DNA of 64,000 nucleotides from Streptococcus pneumoniae (GCA_040719455.1 JBFDTN010000001.1:1955501-2019500), one strand, 5' to 3'; shown: positions 1 through 9,924, counted from the first letter of the stretch. The notes: generated by a model not told the origin, from the sequence alone. Numbers and translations are program-made.

Positions 1-1
1 A

Positions 2-340
2 AAGCGTGTGGTGATTCCAAAGACCTATCCACAGGGACGAATGATCTTTGTGGATTACGAACCTGATCAGTTGATTTCTACGTCTTTTGGTTTGTTAGAG
101 CCTAAAAGCGAGCTTGCAGTTGAGAAATTGCTGATTGATGTAATCCATGTTCCTGGGCTTGTGTTTACAAGGCAAGGGTATCGAATTGGCTATGGTGGGG
201 GCTATTATGATCGCTATTTAGCGGATTATGATGGTGTCACGATGAGCACGATTTATGACTTTCAAGAAAGGGAATTTGAGCCAGCTTTTTATGATATTCA
301 GATAGAAAAGGTATATAGATATGAACAAAATATGGGATAA
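2..340 (+). CDS. 5-formyltetrahydrofolate cyclo-ligase, C-terminal part
   Basis: This is the 3' part of a gene that starts before the window. It converts 5-formyl-THF to 5,10-methenyl-THF using ATP, in cytoplasmic folate salvage. The visible stretch includes the family's C-terminal signature, a glycine-rich GYGGGYYDRYL segment that follows GLVFTRQGYRIG. The frame is open back to the window edge, so a GTG at position 8 is not the real start. The next gene starts inside its last 20 bases, which suggests an operon. Confidence 0.88.
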   Translation, partial: KRVVIPKTYPQGRMIFVDYEPDQLISTSFGLLEPKSELAVEKLLIDVIHVPGLVFTRQGYRIGYGGGYYDRYLADYDGVTMSTIYDFQEREFEPAFYDIQIEKVYRYEQNMG

Positions 341-998
341 ACGTTATCCAGTAACTAGCAGTTTGCTGGTTGTGACGCTCTTGGTATTTCTAGCCATGTT
401 ACTGACTCGCGGATTTGCTTATAGCAATGCCCAGACGGTGTTTGAATTTGGAGGTATATATGGCGATGCTTTATTGGCTCTTCCAAGTCAGTCTTGGCGC
501 TTAGTATCTGCCATTTTTGTCCACATTGGTTTTGAACATGTGATTCTCAATATGTTGACTCTTTATTTTATTGGTCGGCAGGCAGAGGACATTTTTGGTT
601 CTCTGAAGTTTCTCATGCTCTATCTGTTTTCTGGGTTGATGGGCAATATCTTTGTCTTTTTCTTCACGCCATATGCAGTAGCAGCAGGGGCATCCAGCTC
701 TTTGTTTGGGATTTTTGGGGCCATCATCATGCTTCGCTATGCGGTTCGCAATCCCTACATTCAGCAGTTGGGGCAATCCTATCTATCCCTTTTAGTGGTC
801 AATTTGCTCTTTAGTCTCATGCCAGGAATTAGCTTGGCAGGTCATTTAGGGGGTGCTGTGGGCGGTGCTCTTTGTGCTGTTATTCTCCCTGTTCGTGGGG
901 AAAGACGTGCTTATACAATGAAAGAAAGAGTCTTAGCTTTGGGAGCTTATCTGCTTTTAGCAGGAGGTTTGCTCGTTATTGCTTTTAGCCGTCGATAG
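321..998 (+). CDS. Rhomboid family intramembrane serine protease
   Basis: The product is a 225-residue polytopic membrane protein, the typical size for Gram-positive rhomboids. These proteases cut transmembrane substrates within the membrane. The Ser-His dyad is visible: GASSS at residues 123-127 with Ser125 as likely nucleophile, and GHLGG with His175. An HIGFEHVILNM segment at 68-78 supplies the conserved Asn77. The residue after the nucleophile is Ser instead of the usual Gly. The ATG at 321 follows an AAAAGG ribosome site and lies inside the upstream folate gene. The natural substrate cannot be read from the sequence. Confidence 0.9.
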   Translation: MNKIWDKRYPVTSSLLVVTLLVFLAMLLTRGFAYSNAQTVFEFGGIYGDALLALPSQSWRLVSAIFVHIGFEHVILNMLTLYFIGRQAEDIFGSLKFLMLYLFSGLMGNIFVFFFTPYAVAAGASSSLFGIFGAIIMLRYAVRNPYIQQLGQSYLSLLVVNLLFSLMPGISLAGHLGGAVGGALCAVILPVRGERRAYTMKERVLALGAYLLLAGGLLVIAFSRR

Positions 999-1220
999 CT
1001 GTCGTCACTTCGTTTTTATTTATGGCGTCATTCACTCGTCTTGCTTCAACAGTCCAGTGGACTGTTGAAGGTTGGAAATAGGGATTATGCCATAATCCTC
1101 AACTAAGTCCAGTGGACTGTTAGAGGTTGGAAATAAGAGTTTGAGATAAATGCCCTCAGCTACCCTAAGTTCTGCCTACGACTCCTTGCCTCGGACTCCA
1201 TTAAAACTGATGCAACTATA
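996..1220. repeat. Dispersed MITE-like repeat, copy A
   Basis: This copy carries the palindrome AACAGTCCAGTGGACTGTT at 1048-1066, then GTTGGAAATA at 1071 and a GGATTATG-CATAATCC stem at 1082-1098. A second GTCCAGTGGAC at 1107 is followed by another GTTGGAAATA at 1126. It ends in AACTATA, like copies near 12.8, 16.0, 61.2 and 62.8 kb. Its left terminus is diverged. Confidence 0.7.
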
Positions 1221-1258
1221 AAAATATATCCCACTGACACTCGTGTCAGCGGGATTTT

Positions 1259-2080
1259 TTATGTTCCGAGTAAAATCTCAGCAGATATGGTAATCTCTGT
1301 TAAATCAGACCAGTCTATTGCGTCTTTATCCACATGAAAGAGGAGTGGAGTCATGGCAAGAAGAGCCGTTTTACTCTCTTCGCTTAAGAGATACGTTCTT
1401 GAGACAAGTACCGTCTTTTCAATATCCACATGCTCTTTGAAATGATTGATAATCTCTTGGTTGCTATATGCTGTTTTACCAACTTTTAGGCGAATTTCTT
1501 TGAGGTGGTCTAGGGTTGGAATGACTTTGATGATTTTTCCATGAGGGGCAAGAATGCGCCTGAATTCCTGATAATGGGCAGGAGAGAAGATATCAAGTAA
1601 GATATCCATGCTGTGATCCTTTATCGGGAGTTGGGCGAGATCTGCGACAAACCAGTTGATGGTCTTTTCTTTGTCACTTTTTGCACCTAACTGCACGGAG
1701 TGCTTAGACAAATCAAAGGCGTAAAAGTCTTTTTTAGGAAAATGCTCTTGCAGGTGGCGGGTATAGTAGCCCTCCCCACAGCCGACATCGAGAATGTTTT
1801 GATGATTCGAAAGTTCAGCCAGCAAATCTCTCAAGGCTTCTAGGATATGTTGATAATAACCAGCTTCTAAGACCAGTTGGCGCTGCTGGAAGTTTTCCTT
1901 ATCATAGGTTTTGGATTGCTTGATGTGGGGAGCTAGATTGACGTAGCCAAATTTACTGATGTCAAAGCAGTGTTTCTTGGGACATACTAGACTCTGCTCG
2001 TGTAAGTGTAGTTGAGTCTTGCAAAGCGGGCAAATGAAAGAGTTGGCAGATGATTCAAAACGTAAAAAATTAGTAGACAT
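1259..2080 (-). CDS. rlmA: 23S rRNA (guanine-N1)-methyltransferase, RlmA family
   Basis: The product is an SAM-dependent rRNA methyltransferase of the RlmA(I)/RlmA(II) family, about 273 residues. The N-terminus has the zinc-binding pattern CPLC followed by CPKKHCFD, then the family's FGYVNL segment. The SAM site DVGCGEGYY follows. The start at 2080 is chosen over an upstream ATG because GAGGTCA lies 6-8 bases before it and the protein then begins MSTNFLRFE, just ahead of the zinc ribbon. The start overlaps the stop of the broken HIT gene by one base (TAATG), so the two once formed a translationally coupled pair. Which guanine it modifies cannot be decided here. Confidence 0.85.
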   Translation of the reverse strand: MSTNFLRFESSANSFICPLCKTQLHLHEQSLVCPKKHCFDISKFGYVNLAPHIKQSKTYDKENFQQRQLVLEAGYYQHILEALRDLLAELSNHQNILDVGCGEGYYTRHLQEHFPKKDFYAFDLSKHSVQLGAKSDKEKTINWFVADLAQLPIKDHSMDILLDIFSPAHYQEFRRILAPHGKIIKVIPTLDHLKEIRLKVGKTAYSNQEIINHFKEHVDIEKTVLVSRTYLLSEESKTALLAMTPLLFHVDKDAIDWSDLTEITISAEILLGT

Positions 2081-2469
2081 TAGAGTGACCTCATGGATTG
2101 TTCGAAAGTGGAAAGCGAGTGTGAAAGTAGGGGGAGCTTGATGGTATCCCAAAAACCGTCGTCTTTTCTTCGTGGAATGAGATGTGAGTGAGAATGTGTT
2201 CCCGTATCCATTAACTCCTTGTCATTACGAGCAAGGGTTACACCGTTAATGGGACGGTGTTGTTCCATCAGAATTGTGATTTTTTGCTCCAGCTCTGCTA
2301 GCTCGTGTAGGACAGGGAGTGATAATTCCGCAAGACTTGTGAAATGGTCCTTGCTAATAATCAAGAGATGTCCTGTCTGAATCGGATCAATATCCCACAC
2401 CAGCTTAAAATGCTCTGTCTGATGGAGAATCTATTCTTCTAAAATATTTTTGCAAAAGATACAGTGGAT
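2080..2469 (-). pseudogene. HIT family hydrolase gene interrupted by an amber codon
   Basis: The main frame encodes a histidine-triad protein (nucleotide hydrolase/transferase family) with the HSHSHLIP triad near its C-terminus. The frame reads upstream through CIFCKNILEE, the usual HIT zinc-site start, but is broken by a TAG at 2431-2433 directly before ILHQTEHFKLVWDIDP. No ATG lies before CIFC; the codon where one is expected reads ATC (2467-2469). A GTG at 2400 could start a 106-residue product lacking the N-terminal zinc site, but no ribosome site precedes it. It is probably a pseudogene, unless sequencing error or suppression applies. Confidence 0.75.
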
Positions 2470-2475
2470 AGCGTG

Positions 2476-3231
2476 TTATCCTTTCTGGATTGGAAGTGGC
2501 AGATTCCGCCCACGCCTTGGGTGGAGTGAGTGCCAGAAGGAAAGAATTGGACTGAGAATATAGAAGTAAAAGGCTAGATGTGGGTTGATAAAGGCTAGTC
2601 CAAAGGTGAAGAGGCTGATAAGAGTAGAAGAGATGAGCCGTCGGAAACTCATGCGTTTCATGAGAATTTGTAGACTATTAAGCTCTGAAAAACGGCTTTG
2701 GGAAAGGAAGAATTCCGACAGCCAAGCAAAGAAATTAGTGATAAAAACGGCAATGCCGTAGCTGAGAACGGTTGTGATATTGACTTCCTCGAGCATCCAG
2801 CGAGCAAAGATTGGAAGTAGTGCCAAACTTGCCATAAAGGCAAATTGAGCAATCACAGCACCTGAGCCAATGCCTTTAACTTGGTTGTAGAGCTTGTGGT
2901 TGTCCCACCACATGTCCATGATGATAAAAAAGGTGACTAAAAAGATGAAGATGCTAAAGAGAAAGGCTTGAAAGCTTGTTGCGTGAGAGGGCAGAGGAAT
3001 TTCAAGCAGCATAATGGTTGCGATAATGGCAATGACGGCATCGGTAAAGACTTCTAAGTGTTCTTTGAGACGCCTTTGATTTTCAGCCTCTTGCTCGGCA
3101 ATCAATTTTCTGCGAAATTCCAAGGCTTCTTCGTCGCTTAGTCCCTCTAATTCAGGATACATTTGGGAAAATTCTTCCTTGACTTGGTTGAAAAAGTTGG
3201 CTAATTCTTCTTGACGATTTGATCGGGTCAT
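2476..3231 (-). CDS. TMEM175/DUF1211 family membrane protein
   Basis: This is a 251-residue protein with an N-terminal charged helical region (residues 1-57), then about six membrane segments. The segment FTDAVIAIIATIMLLEIPLP matches the FSD-containing first helix of the TMEM175/DUF1211 family, whose studied members are potassium channels. The first residue of the motif and the Asp are kept, while the Ser is Thr. Ion selectivity is therefore inferred from family only. The gene is upstream of, and transcribed with, the broken HIT gene and rlmA. Confidence 0.8.
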   Translation of the reverse strand: MTRSNRQEELANFFNQVKEEFSQMYPELEGLSDEEALEFRRKLIAEQEAENQRRLKEHLEVFTDAVIAIIATIMLLEIPLPSHATSFQAFLFSIFIFLVTFFIIMDMWWDNHKLYNQVKGIGSGAVIAQFAFMASLALLPIFARWMLEEVNITTVLSYGIAVFITNFFAWLSEFFLSQSRFSELNSLQILMKRMSFRRLISSTLISLFTFGLAFINPHLAFYFYILSPILSFWHSLHPRRGRNLPLPIQKG

Positions 3232-3244
3232 AGCGTTCCTTTCT

Positions 3245-3447
3245 GGATTTTGAGATATGAAAAGGGAGTGGGATAAAAATCGTGATTTCGAAGAAATCGA
3301 TTTTGTGGTCCCACCCCCGCAAGGTTGACGTGGCTTGTAGAAGATTGATAAATCAATGTTTTACAAGCCCGACAACTACTGCGTCAAACTGTTAGAGCTA
3401 CAAAATGTAACGAGGTCGGGTACTTCTGGCCCAACCTCTTCTTGGTG
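3245..3447. repeat. Dispersed repeat of the GAGTGGGATAAAA family
   Basis: This intergenic stretch between tyrS and the TMEM175 gene starts with GGGAGTGGGATAAAAATCG, has inner short inverted repeats (CGATTTCTTCG type), and ends with a ggtcggg...cccaacc pairing near 3412-3437. It shares phrases such as gacgcagtagttgtc and gagtgggac with stretches at 21.2-21.3, 32.8 and 62.77 kb. It may double as the terminator of tyrS. Confidence 0.5.
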
Positions 3448-3448
3448 T

Positions 3449-4705
3449 TTAGTATGTTAGTACAAAGTATTTTTTCTTACCCCGGCGGATAACAGTCAAT
3501 TCATTTTCTAACTTGTCTGCATCTGTTAGCACGTAGTCAAGGTCTTGTACGCGTTCGCCGTTGATGTAAATCGCACCGTTCCCTATGTCTTCACGGGCTT
3601 GGCGTTTGGAGTTGACTACACCTGCTGTGACAAGAAGTTCCACGATGTTGAGGTTGTCCTCTGCTGTCACTGTGTAATTTGGCACGCCACGAAGTCCTTG
3701 TTTGAGTTCTTTGACCGAAAGATTTTTGATGTTTCCTGCAAAGAGTTGCTCGGTGATGTTGAGTGCCTCTTGGTAGGCTGCTTCACCGTGGACCAAGGTT
3801 ACCACTTCACGAGCAAGGATTTTTTGAGCCAAGCGCTCATGTGGCGCTGCTTCAAATTGCTGGCGGATTTCTTCGATTTCATCAAGTGGCAAGAAGGTGA
3901 AAATCTTCAAGAAACGAATGGCATCTGCGTCCATGACATTCATCCAGAATTGGTACATTTCGTATGGGGAAGTCTTATCAGCATTGAGCCAAACGGCGTT
4001 GCCTTCTGATTTTCCAAATTTCTTACCAGTTGCATCGGTAATGAGGGGAACCGTGATGACATGACCAGTCTTATCTGCCTTGCGGCGGAGCAATTCTGTT
4101 CCCGCAGTCATATTGCCCCATTGGTCACTTCCTCCGATTTGAAGAGTAACATTGTGCAAGCGATTGAGCTCGTAGAAGTCAAATCCTTGCATGATTTGGT
4201 AGGCAAATTCTGTATAGGAAATTCCTGTTTCAATCCGTTTTTTCACAGATTCCTTGCTCATCATGTAGTTGACAGTGAAATATTTTCCAACATCGCGCAA
4301 GAAATCAATGAAGCTGACGCTGCCGAACCAATCGTAGTTGTTGGTCATGACAGCCTTGTTGTCACCAGTTTCAAAATCAAGGAAACGCTCTAATTGTGCC
4401 TGAATACTTTTCACCCAGCTATCAACCGTATCTTTGGTTTGTAGGCTACGTTCTGCGTCTTTAAAGGACGGATCCCCAATCAAGCCAGTTGCGCCTCCCA
4501 CAAGCGGATATGGCTTGTGACCTGCTAATTGTAAGTGGCGGCAGACAAGGATTGGCACCAAATGTCCTAAGTGTAGGCTATCAGCTGTTGGATCGTAGCC
4601 AGAATAATAAGAGACTTGGCCCTCTTCTAAGGCTTTTCGCAAAGCATCTTCATCTGTGGTTTGAAAGACTAAACCACGCTCTTTTAGCTCATCAAAAATG
4701 TGCAT
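3449..4705 (-). CDS. tyrS: Tyrosyl-tRNA synthetase
   Basis: The product charges tRNA-Tyr in the cytoplasm. It is 418 residues, the normal length for bacterial TyrRS. The class I signatures are HLGH at 45-48 and KFGKS at 229-233, with GGSDQWGN in between for tyrosine and tRNA binding. An S4-like RNA-binding domain forms the C-terminus (about 350-418). The start at 4705 is set by GGAGAAGAG just upstream; a longer frame to 4780 has no ribosome site. The gene is divergent from pbp1b with a 150-base gap, and I see no T-box there. Confidence 0.97.
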   Translation of the reverse strand: MHIFDELKERGLVFQTTDEDALRKALEEGQVSYYSGYDPTADSLHLGHLVPILVCRHLQLAGHKPYPLVGGATGLIGDPSFKDAERSLQTKDTVDSWVKSIQAQLERFLDFETGDNKAVMTNNYDWFGSVSFIDFLRDVGKYFTVNYMMSKESVKKRIETGISYTEFAYQIMQGFDFYELNRLHNVTLQIGGSDQWGNMTAGTELLRRKADKTGHVITVPLITDATGKKFGKSEGNAVWLNADKTSPYEMYQFWMNVMDADAIRFLKIFTFLPLDEIEEIRQQFEAAPHERLAQKILAREVVTLVHGEAAYQEALNITEQLFAGNIKNLSVKELKQGLRGVPNYTVTAEDNLNIVELLVTAGVVNSKRQAREDIGNGAIYINGERVQDLDYVLTDADKLENELTVIRRGKKKYFVLTY

Positions 4706-4806
4706 GTCTCTTCTCCTTTTTTGTTTATAGTTAGATTCCATTGTATCACAAAATGATGAAGAACGGCATAGATTTGTCAAAAAAGTTTGGATTTCTAGTC
4801 TTTCGT

Positions 4807-4836
4807 TTGTAAGCAGCTTTAAAAATTTGCTATAAT
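4807..4836 (+). promoter_or_regulatory. Promoter of pbp1b
   Basis: An extended -10, TGCTATAAT, ends at 4836, with a TTGTAA -35-like hexamer at 4807-4812 (18-base spacing). The ribosome site GAGGTG follows directly before the ATG at 4856. Confidence 0.6.
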
Positions 4837-4855
4837 AGTTCTAACTGTGAGGTGA

Positions 4856-7186
4856 ATGAGCATGAAACAGAGAATAGAACGCATAAAAGGCTGGATTTCT
4901 AGCCGACCGAAAAAGGAAAAACTTCCCAAGGAGGAGTGGACGGCAAGTGATATTGCAGCGATTGGCTTGCGGACCTTGAAACTCCTCTCCAATCTCATCT
5001 TTGTATTAGGATTTCTAGGCTTCTTGTTTGGAGCAGGTATTGCTCTGGGGTACACTGCTAGCTTGTTTGATGATGTCAAGGTTCCCCAAGAAGAGGAGTT
5101 GGTCAAGCAGGTTCGTGATATTTCAGCGATTTCTGAGCTGAAGTATGCAGATGGAAGCCCTATTTCTAGCATTGATAGTGATTTGTTGCGGGTGGCAGTA
5201 GAAAGCAAGGATATTTCAGAAAATATCAAAAAAGCCGTGATTGCAACAGAAGATGAACACTTTAATGAACATAATGGGGTGGTTACAAAGGCTGTTTTTC
5301 GGGCAACTTTGGGTTCGGTCGTTGGGATTGGTTCCTCCAGTGGAGGATCAACCTTAACCCAACAATTAATTAAGCAACAGGTGGTTGGAGATGCACCTAC
5401 CTTTAAGAGAAAGGCAGTAGAAATCGTTGATGCCCTTGCCCTTGAACGCTATCTATCAAAAGATGAAATCTTAACGACCTACCTCAATGTAGCTCCATTT
5501 GGACGAAACAACAAAGGACAAAATATCGCAGGTGTGGAAGAAGCGGCTCAAGGTATCTTTGGAGTTGCGGCTAAGGACTTGAGTATTCCGCAGGCAGCCT
5601 TTATTGCAGGTTTACCGCAAAGTCCGATTGTCTATTCGCCCTATGCAGCAGATGGAAGCCTCAAGAGTCCTGAAAATATGGCTTATGGACTTGAGCGGGA
5701 AAAAGATGTTCTCTACAATATGTATCGAACAGGTGCTTTGACAGAAGATGAATACAAGCTCTATAAAGATTATGACTTGAGCAAGGAATTCTTGCCAGCA
5801 GAGCAAGTGCCAGCTATTTCACATGATTATCTTTATTTTACAGCTATTGAAGAAGCTAGAAAGATCATGTATGACTATGTGATCAAGCGTGATCAGGTGT
5901 CTGAGCAGGATTTGAAAAATGATGATACCATTCAAGCTTATAAAGAGTTAGCAGCGAAAGAATTGAGTGAGGGTGGCTATATTGTCACAACAACCATCAA
6001 CAAAAATATCCACAATGCCATGCAAAATGCGGTTGCGAACTTTGGTGGTCTACTAGATGATGGGACAGGCTTTGTTGAGACGGGAAATGTACTCATGGAC
6101 AATCAAACAGGAGCAGTCCTTGGCTTTGTCGGTGGTCGAGATTATCAGTCTAATCAAAACAACCATGCTTTTGATACCGTACGTTCACCAGGATCAACCA
6201 TTAAGCCAATTCTGGCGTATGGAATTGCCATTGACCAAGGCTTGATGGGAAGTGCCAGTATCCTCTCTAATTACCCAACTAATTTCTCAAGTGGCGAGCC
6301 GATTATGCACGTGGATAGCCGAGGAACAGCGATGATGGATCTTCAAGAAGCACTCAATACTTCGTGGAATATCCCTGCTTACTGGACTTATCAATTACTT
6401 CGAGAAAAAGGGGTCAATGTGCGTGGCTACATGGAGAAAATGGGCTATGAGATTCCTGAGTATGGCATTGAAAGTCTGCCGATGGGTGGGGGTGTTGAAG
6501 TTTCTGTTGCTCAGCACACCAATGGATTTCAGACCTTGGCAAATAATGGCGCTTACCATGAAAAGCACATGGTGGCTAAAATCATCAAAAAAGATGGAAC
6601 GGTTATTTATGAGCATAAGGCCAAGCCAGTTCAAGTCTATTCAAAAGCCACAGCGACTATCATGCAAAATCTGTTGCGTGGGGTGCTGACTTCTGGCGCA
6701 ACAACAACCTTTAAATCACGTTTGGCGCAAGTAAACGGTGCTCTATCAGGTGCAGACTGGATTGGAAAAACAGGGACGACAAATATAAATGGCGATATGT
6801 GGCTCATGCTCTCAACTCCTAAGATTACGCTGGGAGGCTGGATTGGTCATGATGATAACCGTCCATTGACTCCACGAGCTTATGATAATAATGCTCATTA
6901 CATGGCAAATCTCATCAATGCCATCCATCAGGCAGATCCAAGCGTATTGGGAACCAATGAAAAATTCAATCTTGATCCAAGTGTTATTAAGACGGACGTT
7001 TTAAAATCTACTGGAGAAAAACCTGCAGCGGTTAATATTAACGGTCGTACGATTAGTGTGAGCGGTCAAATGGTACCTAGCTATTGGGCTAAAAATGGCG
7101 CTCCAAACACCAGTTACCATTTTGGAATTGGTGGAACGGATAGCGACTATCAAAATGCATGGGCAGCTATTTTAGGCAGTCGTTAA
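4856..7186 (+). CDS. pbp1b: Bifunctional class A penicillin-binding protein 1B
   Basis: This is a 776-residue peptidoglycan synthase with a short cytoplasmic tail, one membrane anchor (about 43-66), a glycosyltransferase domain and a transpeptidase domain. The glycosyltransferase part shows ATEDEHF with catalytic Glu132 and [12 protein letters not shown] near 163-174. The transpeptidase part shows SxxK at Ser447-Lys450, SWN at 503-505 and KTGTT at 638-642. All catalytic residues are present. The place beside divergent tyrS is the usual one in streptococci. Confidence 0.96.
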   Translation: MSMKQRIERIKGWISSRPKKEKLPKEEWTASDIAAIGLRTLKLLSNLIFVLGFLGFLFGAGIALGYTASLFDDVKVPQEEELVKQVRDISAISELKYADGSPISSIDSDLLRVAVESKDISENIKKAVIATEDEHFNEHNGVVTKAVFRATLGSVVGIGSSSGGSTLTQQLIKQQVVGDAPTFKRKAVEIVDALALERYLSKDEILTTYLNVAPFGRNNKGQNIAGVEEAAQGIFGVAAKDLSIPQAAFIAGLPQSPIVYSPYAADGSLKSPENMAYGLEREKDVLYNMYRTGALTEDEYKLYKDYDLSKEFLPAEQVPAISHDYLYFTAIEEARKIMYDYVIKRDQVSEQDLKNDDTIQAYKELAAKELSEGGYIVTTTINKNIHNAMQNAVANFGGLLDDGTGFVETGNVLMDNQTGAVLGFVGGRDYQSNQNNHAFDTVRSPGSTIKPILAYGIAIDQGLMGSASILSNYPTNFSSGEPIMHVDSRGTAMMDLQEALNTSWNIPAYWTYQLLREKGVNVRGYMEKMGYEIPEYGIESLPMGGGVEVSVAQHTNGFQTLANNGAYHEKHMVAKIIKKDGTVIYEHKAKPVQVYSKATATIMQNLLRGVLTSGATTTFKSRLAQVNGALSGADWIGKTGTTNINGDMWLMLSTPKITLGGWIGHDDNRPLTPRAYDNNAHYMANLINAIHQADPSVLGTNEKFNLDPSVIKTDVLKSTGEKPAAVNINGRTISVSGQMVPSYWAKNGAPNTSYHFGIGGTDSDYQNAWAAILGSR

Positions 7187-7191
7187 ACCAA

Positions 7192-7227
7192 AACTCTGTT
7201 GATTTTTAATCAGCAGAGTTTTTTTAT
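7192..7227 (+). terminator. Terminator after pbp1b
   Basis: A stem of AACTCTG/CAGAGTT type extended by TGAT/ATCA is followed by a run of seven T. Confidence 0.85.
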
Positions 7228-7258
7228 AAGAAAAACGGCGAATTTTGTGGTGAATCTC

Positions 7259-7287
7259 TTGTCAAGCGTCCTAAGTTTTGATATAAT
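7259..7287 (+). promoter_or_regulatory. Promoter of rpsB
   Basis: TTGTCA at 7259-7264 and a perfect TATAAT at 7282-7287 are 17 bases apart. The mRNA would have a leader of about 110 bases before the rpsB ATG. The leader contains short GC-rich stems (7325-7375) that could serve ribosomal-protein feedback, which is inference only. Confidence 0.8.
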
Positions 7288-7405
7288 GAATAGGTTGTCA
7301 AAACAACAAATACTCATTTTGGATGAATTGTGGAGCTGTTGCCGTTTGGTCGCCCTGCAAGCTGAAATCCAAAAGAGGAGAAAAAACAAAAAGGAGACAT
7401 TACTC

Positions 7406-8179
7406 ATGGCAGTAATTTCAATGAAACAACTTCTTGAGGCTGGTGTTCACTTTGGTCACCAAACTCGTCGCTGGAATCCAAAGATGGCAAAATACATCTT
7501 TACAGAACGTAACGGAATCCACGTTATCGACCTTCAACAAACTGTAAAATATGCAGATCAAGCGTATGACTTTATCCGTGATGCAGCTGCAAACGATGCA
7601 ATCATCTTGTTCGTTGGTACTAAAAAACAAGCTGCTGATGCAGTTAAAGAAGAAGCAGAACGTTCAGGTCAATACTACATCAACCACCGTTGGTTGGGTG
7701 GAACTCTTACAAACTGGGCAACAATCCAAAAACGTGTCGCTCGTTTGAAAGAAATCAAACGTATGGAAGAAGAAGGAATCTTCGACGTTCTTCCTAAGAA
7801 AGAAGTAGCATTGTTGAACAAACAACGCGCTCGTCTTGAAAAATTCTTGGGTGGTATCGAAGAAATGCCACGCATCCCAGATGTGATGTACGTTGTTGAC
7901 CCACATAAAGAGCAAATCGCTGTTAAAGAAGCGAAAAAATTGGGTATCCCAGTTGTTGCGATGGTTGACACAAACACAGATCCAGATGATATCGATGTGA
8001 TTATCCCAGCAAACGATGATGCTATCCGCGCTGTTAAATTGATCACTGCGAAAATGGCTGATGCGATTATCGAAGGTCGTCAAGGTGAAGATAGCGTTGA
8101 ATCAGTAGAAGCAGAATTGGCAGCTACTGAAACTGAAGCAGCATCAATCGAAGAAATCGTTGAAGTTGTAGAAGGCTAA
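7406..8179 (+). CDS. rpsB: 30S ribosomal protein S2
   Basis: The product is S2, a small-subunit assembly protein, 257 residues. It begins [18 protein letters not shown] and has the conserved [15 protein letters not shown] and VDPHKE segments. The C-terminal tail is acidic ([11 protein letters not shown]), as usual in streptococci. The ATG at 7406 follows AAGGAG at 7391; an open frame extending upstream is only leader. tsf follows 250 bases downstream after a hairpin, the classic S2-EF-Ts pairing. Confidence 0.98.
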   Translation: MAVISMKQLLEAGVHFGHQTRRWNPKMAKYIFTERNGIHVIDLQQTVKYADQAYDFIRDAAANDAIILFVGTKKQAADAVKEEAERSGQYYINHRWLGGTLTNWATIQKRVARLKEIKRMEEEGIFDVLPKKEVALLNKQRARLEKFLGGIEEMPRIPDVMYVVDPHKEQIAVKEAKKLGIPVVAMVDTNTDPDDIDVIIPANDDAIRAVKLITAKMADAIIEGRQGEDSVESVEAELAATETEAASIEEIVEVVEG

Positions 8180-8210
8180 ACCAAGAATTTTAGATTAAAT
8201 TGTAAGAACC

Positions 8211-8240
8211 AAAAGGGCGGGGCTCAGCCCTCCCCTTTTT
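8211..8240 (+). terminator. Hairpin after rpsB
   Basis: AAAAGGG and GGGG arms pair with CCCTCCCC and CTTTT around a CTCAG loop and end in T residues. It lies between rpsB and tsf, so it is probably a terminator or attenuator that lets tsf be expressed separately. Confidence 0.7.
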
Positions 8241-8274
8241 AAAAATAAAATTGAAACTAGGCTAATGAAACACC

Positions 8275-8412
8275 TTGTGTTTTATAGCCTTAGTATCTTG
8301 TGTAACTGAACACGACCTAAACACTGTGTGAAAAAGAGTAATCTTCCTAGAGTCTGAGGACTCTTCGTCAGATTTCCTATTTTCACTTTGTGTTTTACGG
8401 TCTTAGTATCTT
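8275..8412 (+). promoter_or_regulatory. tsf leader with two near-identical 25-base direct repeats
   Basis: The stretch starting TTGTGTTTTA and ending CTTAGTATCTT occurs at 8275-8299 and again at 8388-8412, 22 of 25 bases equal. Between them lies a hairpin AGAGTC-TGAG-GACTCT (8350-8365) flanked by AATCT/AGATT. The second copy ends right before the tsf ribosome site AAGGAG. Function is unknown; it may be a translational or promoter-level control. Confidence 0.55.
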
Positions 8413-8429
8413 AATTAAGGAGAAAAACT

Positions 8430-9470
8430 ATGGCAGAAATTACAGCTAAGCTTGTAAAAGAATTGCGTGAAAAATCTGGTGCTGGTGTCATGGACGCTAA
8501 AAAAGCCCTTGTTGAAGTAGATGGAGACATCGAAAAAGCGATTGAATTGCTTCGTGAAAAAGGAATGGCAAAAGCAGCTAAGAAAGCTGACCGTGTAGCA
8601 GCAGAAGGTTTGACTGGTGTTTACGTGGACGGAAACGTAGCAGCAGTTGTTGAGGTAAATGCTGAAACTGACTTCGTTGCGAAAAACGCTCAATTCGTTG
8701 AATTGGTAAACGAAACAGCAAAAGTAATCGCAGAAGGTAAACCAGCGAACAACGAAGAAGCACTTGCTCTTACAATGCCTTCAGGTGAAACTCTTGAAGC
8801 AGCTTATGTAAATGCAACTGCAACTATCGGAGAAAAAATCTCATTCCGCCGTTTTGCTTTGATTGAAAAAACAGATGCACAAGCATTTGGTGCTTACCAA
8901 CACAATGGTGGACGTATCGGTGTTATCTCTGTTATCGAAGGTGGCGACGAAGCTCTTGCAAAACAAGTATCAATGCACATCGCTGCGATGAAACCAACTG
9001 TTCTTTCATACAAAGAATTGGATGAGCAATTTGTAAAAGATGAATTGGCACAATTGAACCATGCGATTGAGCAAGATAATGAAAGCCGTGCAATGGTTGG
9101 TAAACCAGCTCTTCCATTCTTGAAATACGGTTCAAAAGCTCAATTGTCTGATGAAGTGATTGCACAAGCAGAAGAAGATATCAAGGTAGAATTGGCTGCT
9201 GAAGGTAAACCAGAAAAAATCTGGGACAAAATCCTTCCAGGTAAAATGGACCGCTTCATGCTTGACAATACGAAAGTTGACCAAGCTTACACACTTCTTG
9301 CACAAGTTTACATCATGGACGACAGCAAGACAGTTGAAGCTTACCTTGACTCAGTAAACGCTAGCGTTGTAACATTCGCTCGTTTCGAAGTAGGTGAAGG
9401 AATTGAAAAAGCAGCAAACGACTTTGAATCAGAAGTTGCTGCAACAATGGCTGCTGCCCTTGGTAAATAA
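8430..9470 (+). CDS. tsf: Elongation factor Ts
   Basis: EF-Ts is the nucleotide exchange factor of EF-Tu. This is the 346-residue form with the N-terminal UBA-like domain ([27 protein letters not shown]) and the TDFVAKN signature that contacts EF-Tu. Its length is typical of streptococci. AAGGAG precedes the ATG. Codon use is strongly biased, as expected for a highly expressed gene. Confidence 0.98.
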   Translation: MAEITAKLVKELREKSGAGVMDAKKALVEVDGDIEKAIELLREKGMAKAAKKADRVAAEGLTGVYVDGNVAAVVEVNAETDFVAKNAQFVELVNETAKVIAEGKPANNEEALALTMPSGETLEAAYVNATATIGEKISFRRFALIEKTDAQAFGAYQHNGGRIGVISVIEGGDEALAKQVSMHIAAMKPTVLSYKELDEQFVKDELAQLNHAIEQDNESRAMVGKPALPFLKYGSKAQLSDEVIAQAEEDIKVELAAEGKPEKIWDKILPGKMDRFMLDNTKVDQAYTLLAQVYIMDDSKTVEAYLDSVNASVVTFARFEVGEGIEKAANDFESEVAATMAAALGK

Positions 9471-9481
9471 TTATTTATTGT

Positions 9482-9514
9482 AAAATCGAACTCAACTGAG
9501 TTCGATTTTTTTCT
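9482..9514 (+). terminator. Terminator after tsf
   Basis: AAATCGAACTCA pairs with TGAGTTCGATTT, followed by T residues. Confidence 0.9.
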
Positions 9515-9643
9515 TTTTGAGATGAATGTATAAGACTTATTTAGTAAAGAAGTTGTATCTTCTTTGTATCATAGAACCTATCTCTGAGATGCTTAGAAAA
9601 AAGAGGATGGCTATATGTTTCCTAGATTGGTATTCTTGATCTA

Positions 9644-9772
9644 ATGTTGGCAGATTATCACATCCGCATTTTTGCGGTATCAACCTATAACACCGACTAT
9701 ATCTTGGTCAAAGAAGAAGAGTTTGCCCGAGCAGGGGATGTTTTAGCAGCAAATGGCTATAAAATTGTGTAG
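9644..9772 (+). pseudogene. C-terminal remnant of an ACT-domain protein
   Basis: This 42-residue open stretch (LADYHIRIFAVSTYNTDYIL, then a VLAANGYKIV end) looks like the last part of a small ACT-domain protein, with the STYNTDYILV strand typical of that group. Nothing upstream (9515-9643) continues the domain and no ribosome site precedes the ATG. It is most likely a leftover of a deleted gene. The rest of the 9471-9870 gap shows nothing else clear. Confidence 0.6.
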
Positions 9773-9869
9773 AAAATAAAGTAGGGCAGTGGATGAGCAG
9801 TTCATTGCTTTTTACTTGTCTAGAAGTCAAGCCCCATTGCTTTTGCTTTTCAAAGTCAGTGATTTAGGG

Positions 9870-9892
9870 TATAATAGTCAAAGATAGTCAGT
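9870..9892 (+). promoter_or_regulatory. Promoter -10 and CtsR operator of ctsR-clpC
   Basis: TATAAT (9870-9875) is immediately followed by AGTCAAA-GAT-AGTCAGT (9876-9892). This is an imperfect CtsR heptad direct repeat with three-base spacing (consensus GGTCAAA-NAN-GGTCAAA). It implies autorepression of the heat-shock operon. Confidence 0.8.
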
Positions 9893-9924
9893 GTGATGCA
9901 AACATGAAAGAGAAAGGATCTGGG

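Noticed and set aside
4706..4830. A T-box riboswitch upstream of tyrS
   Set aside because: The leader is too short and lacks a specifier loop and the T-box sequence.
7664..8083. Long open frames on the reverse strand inside rpsB, also inside tyrS, pnp and clpC
   Set aside because: They are shadows of strongly biased codon use in the real genes, lack ribosome sites and show low-complexity Phe/Ser-rich products.
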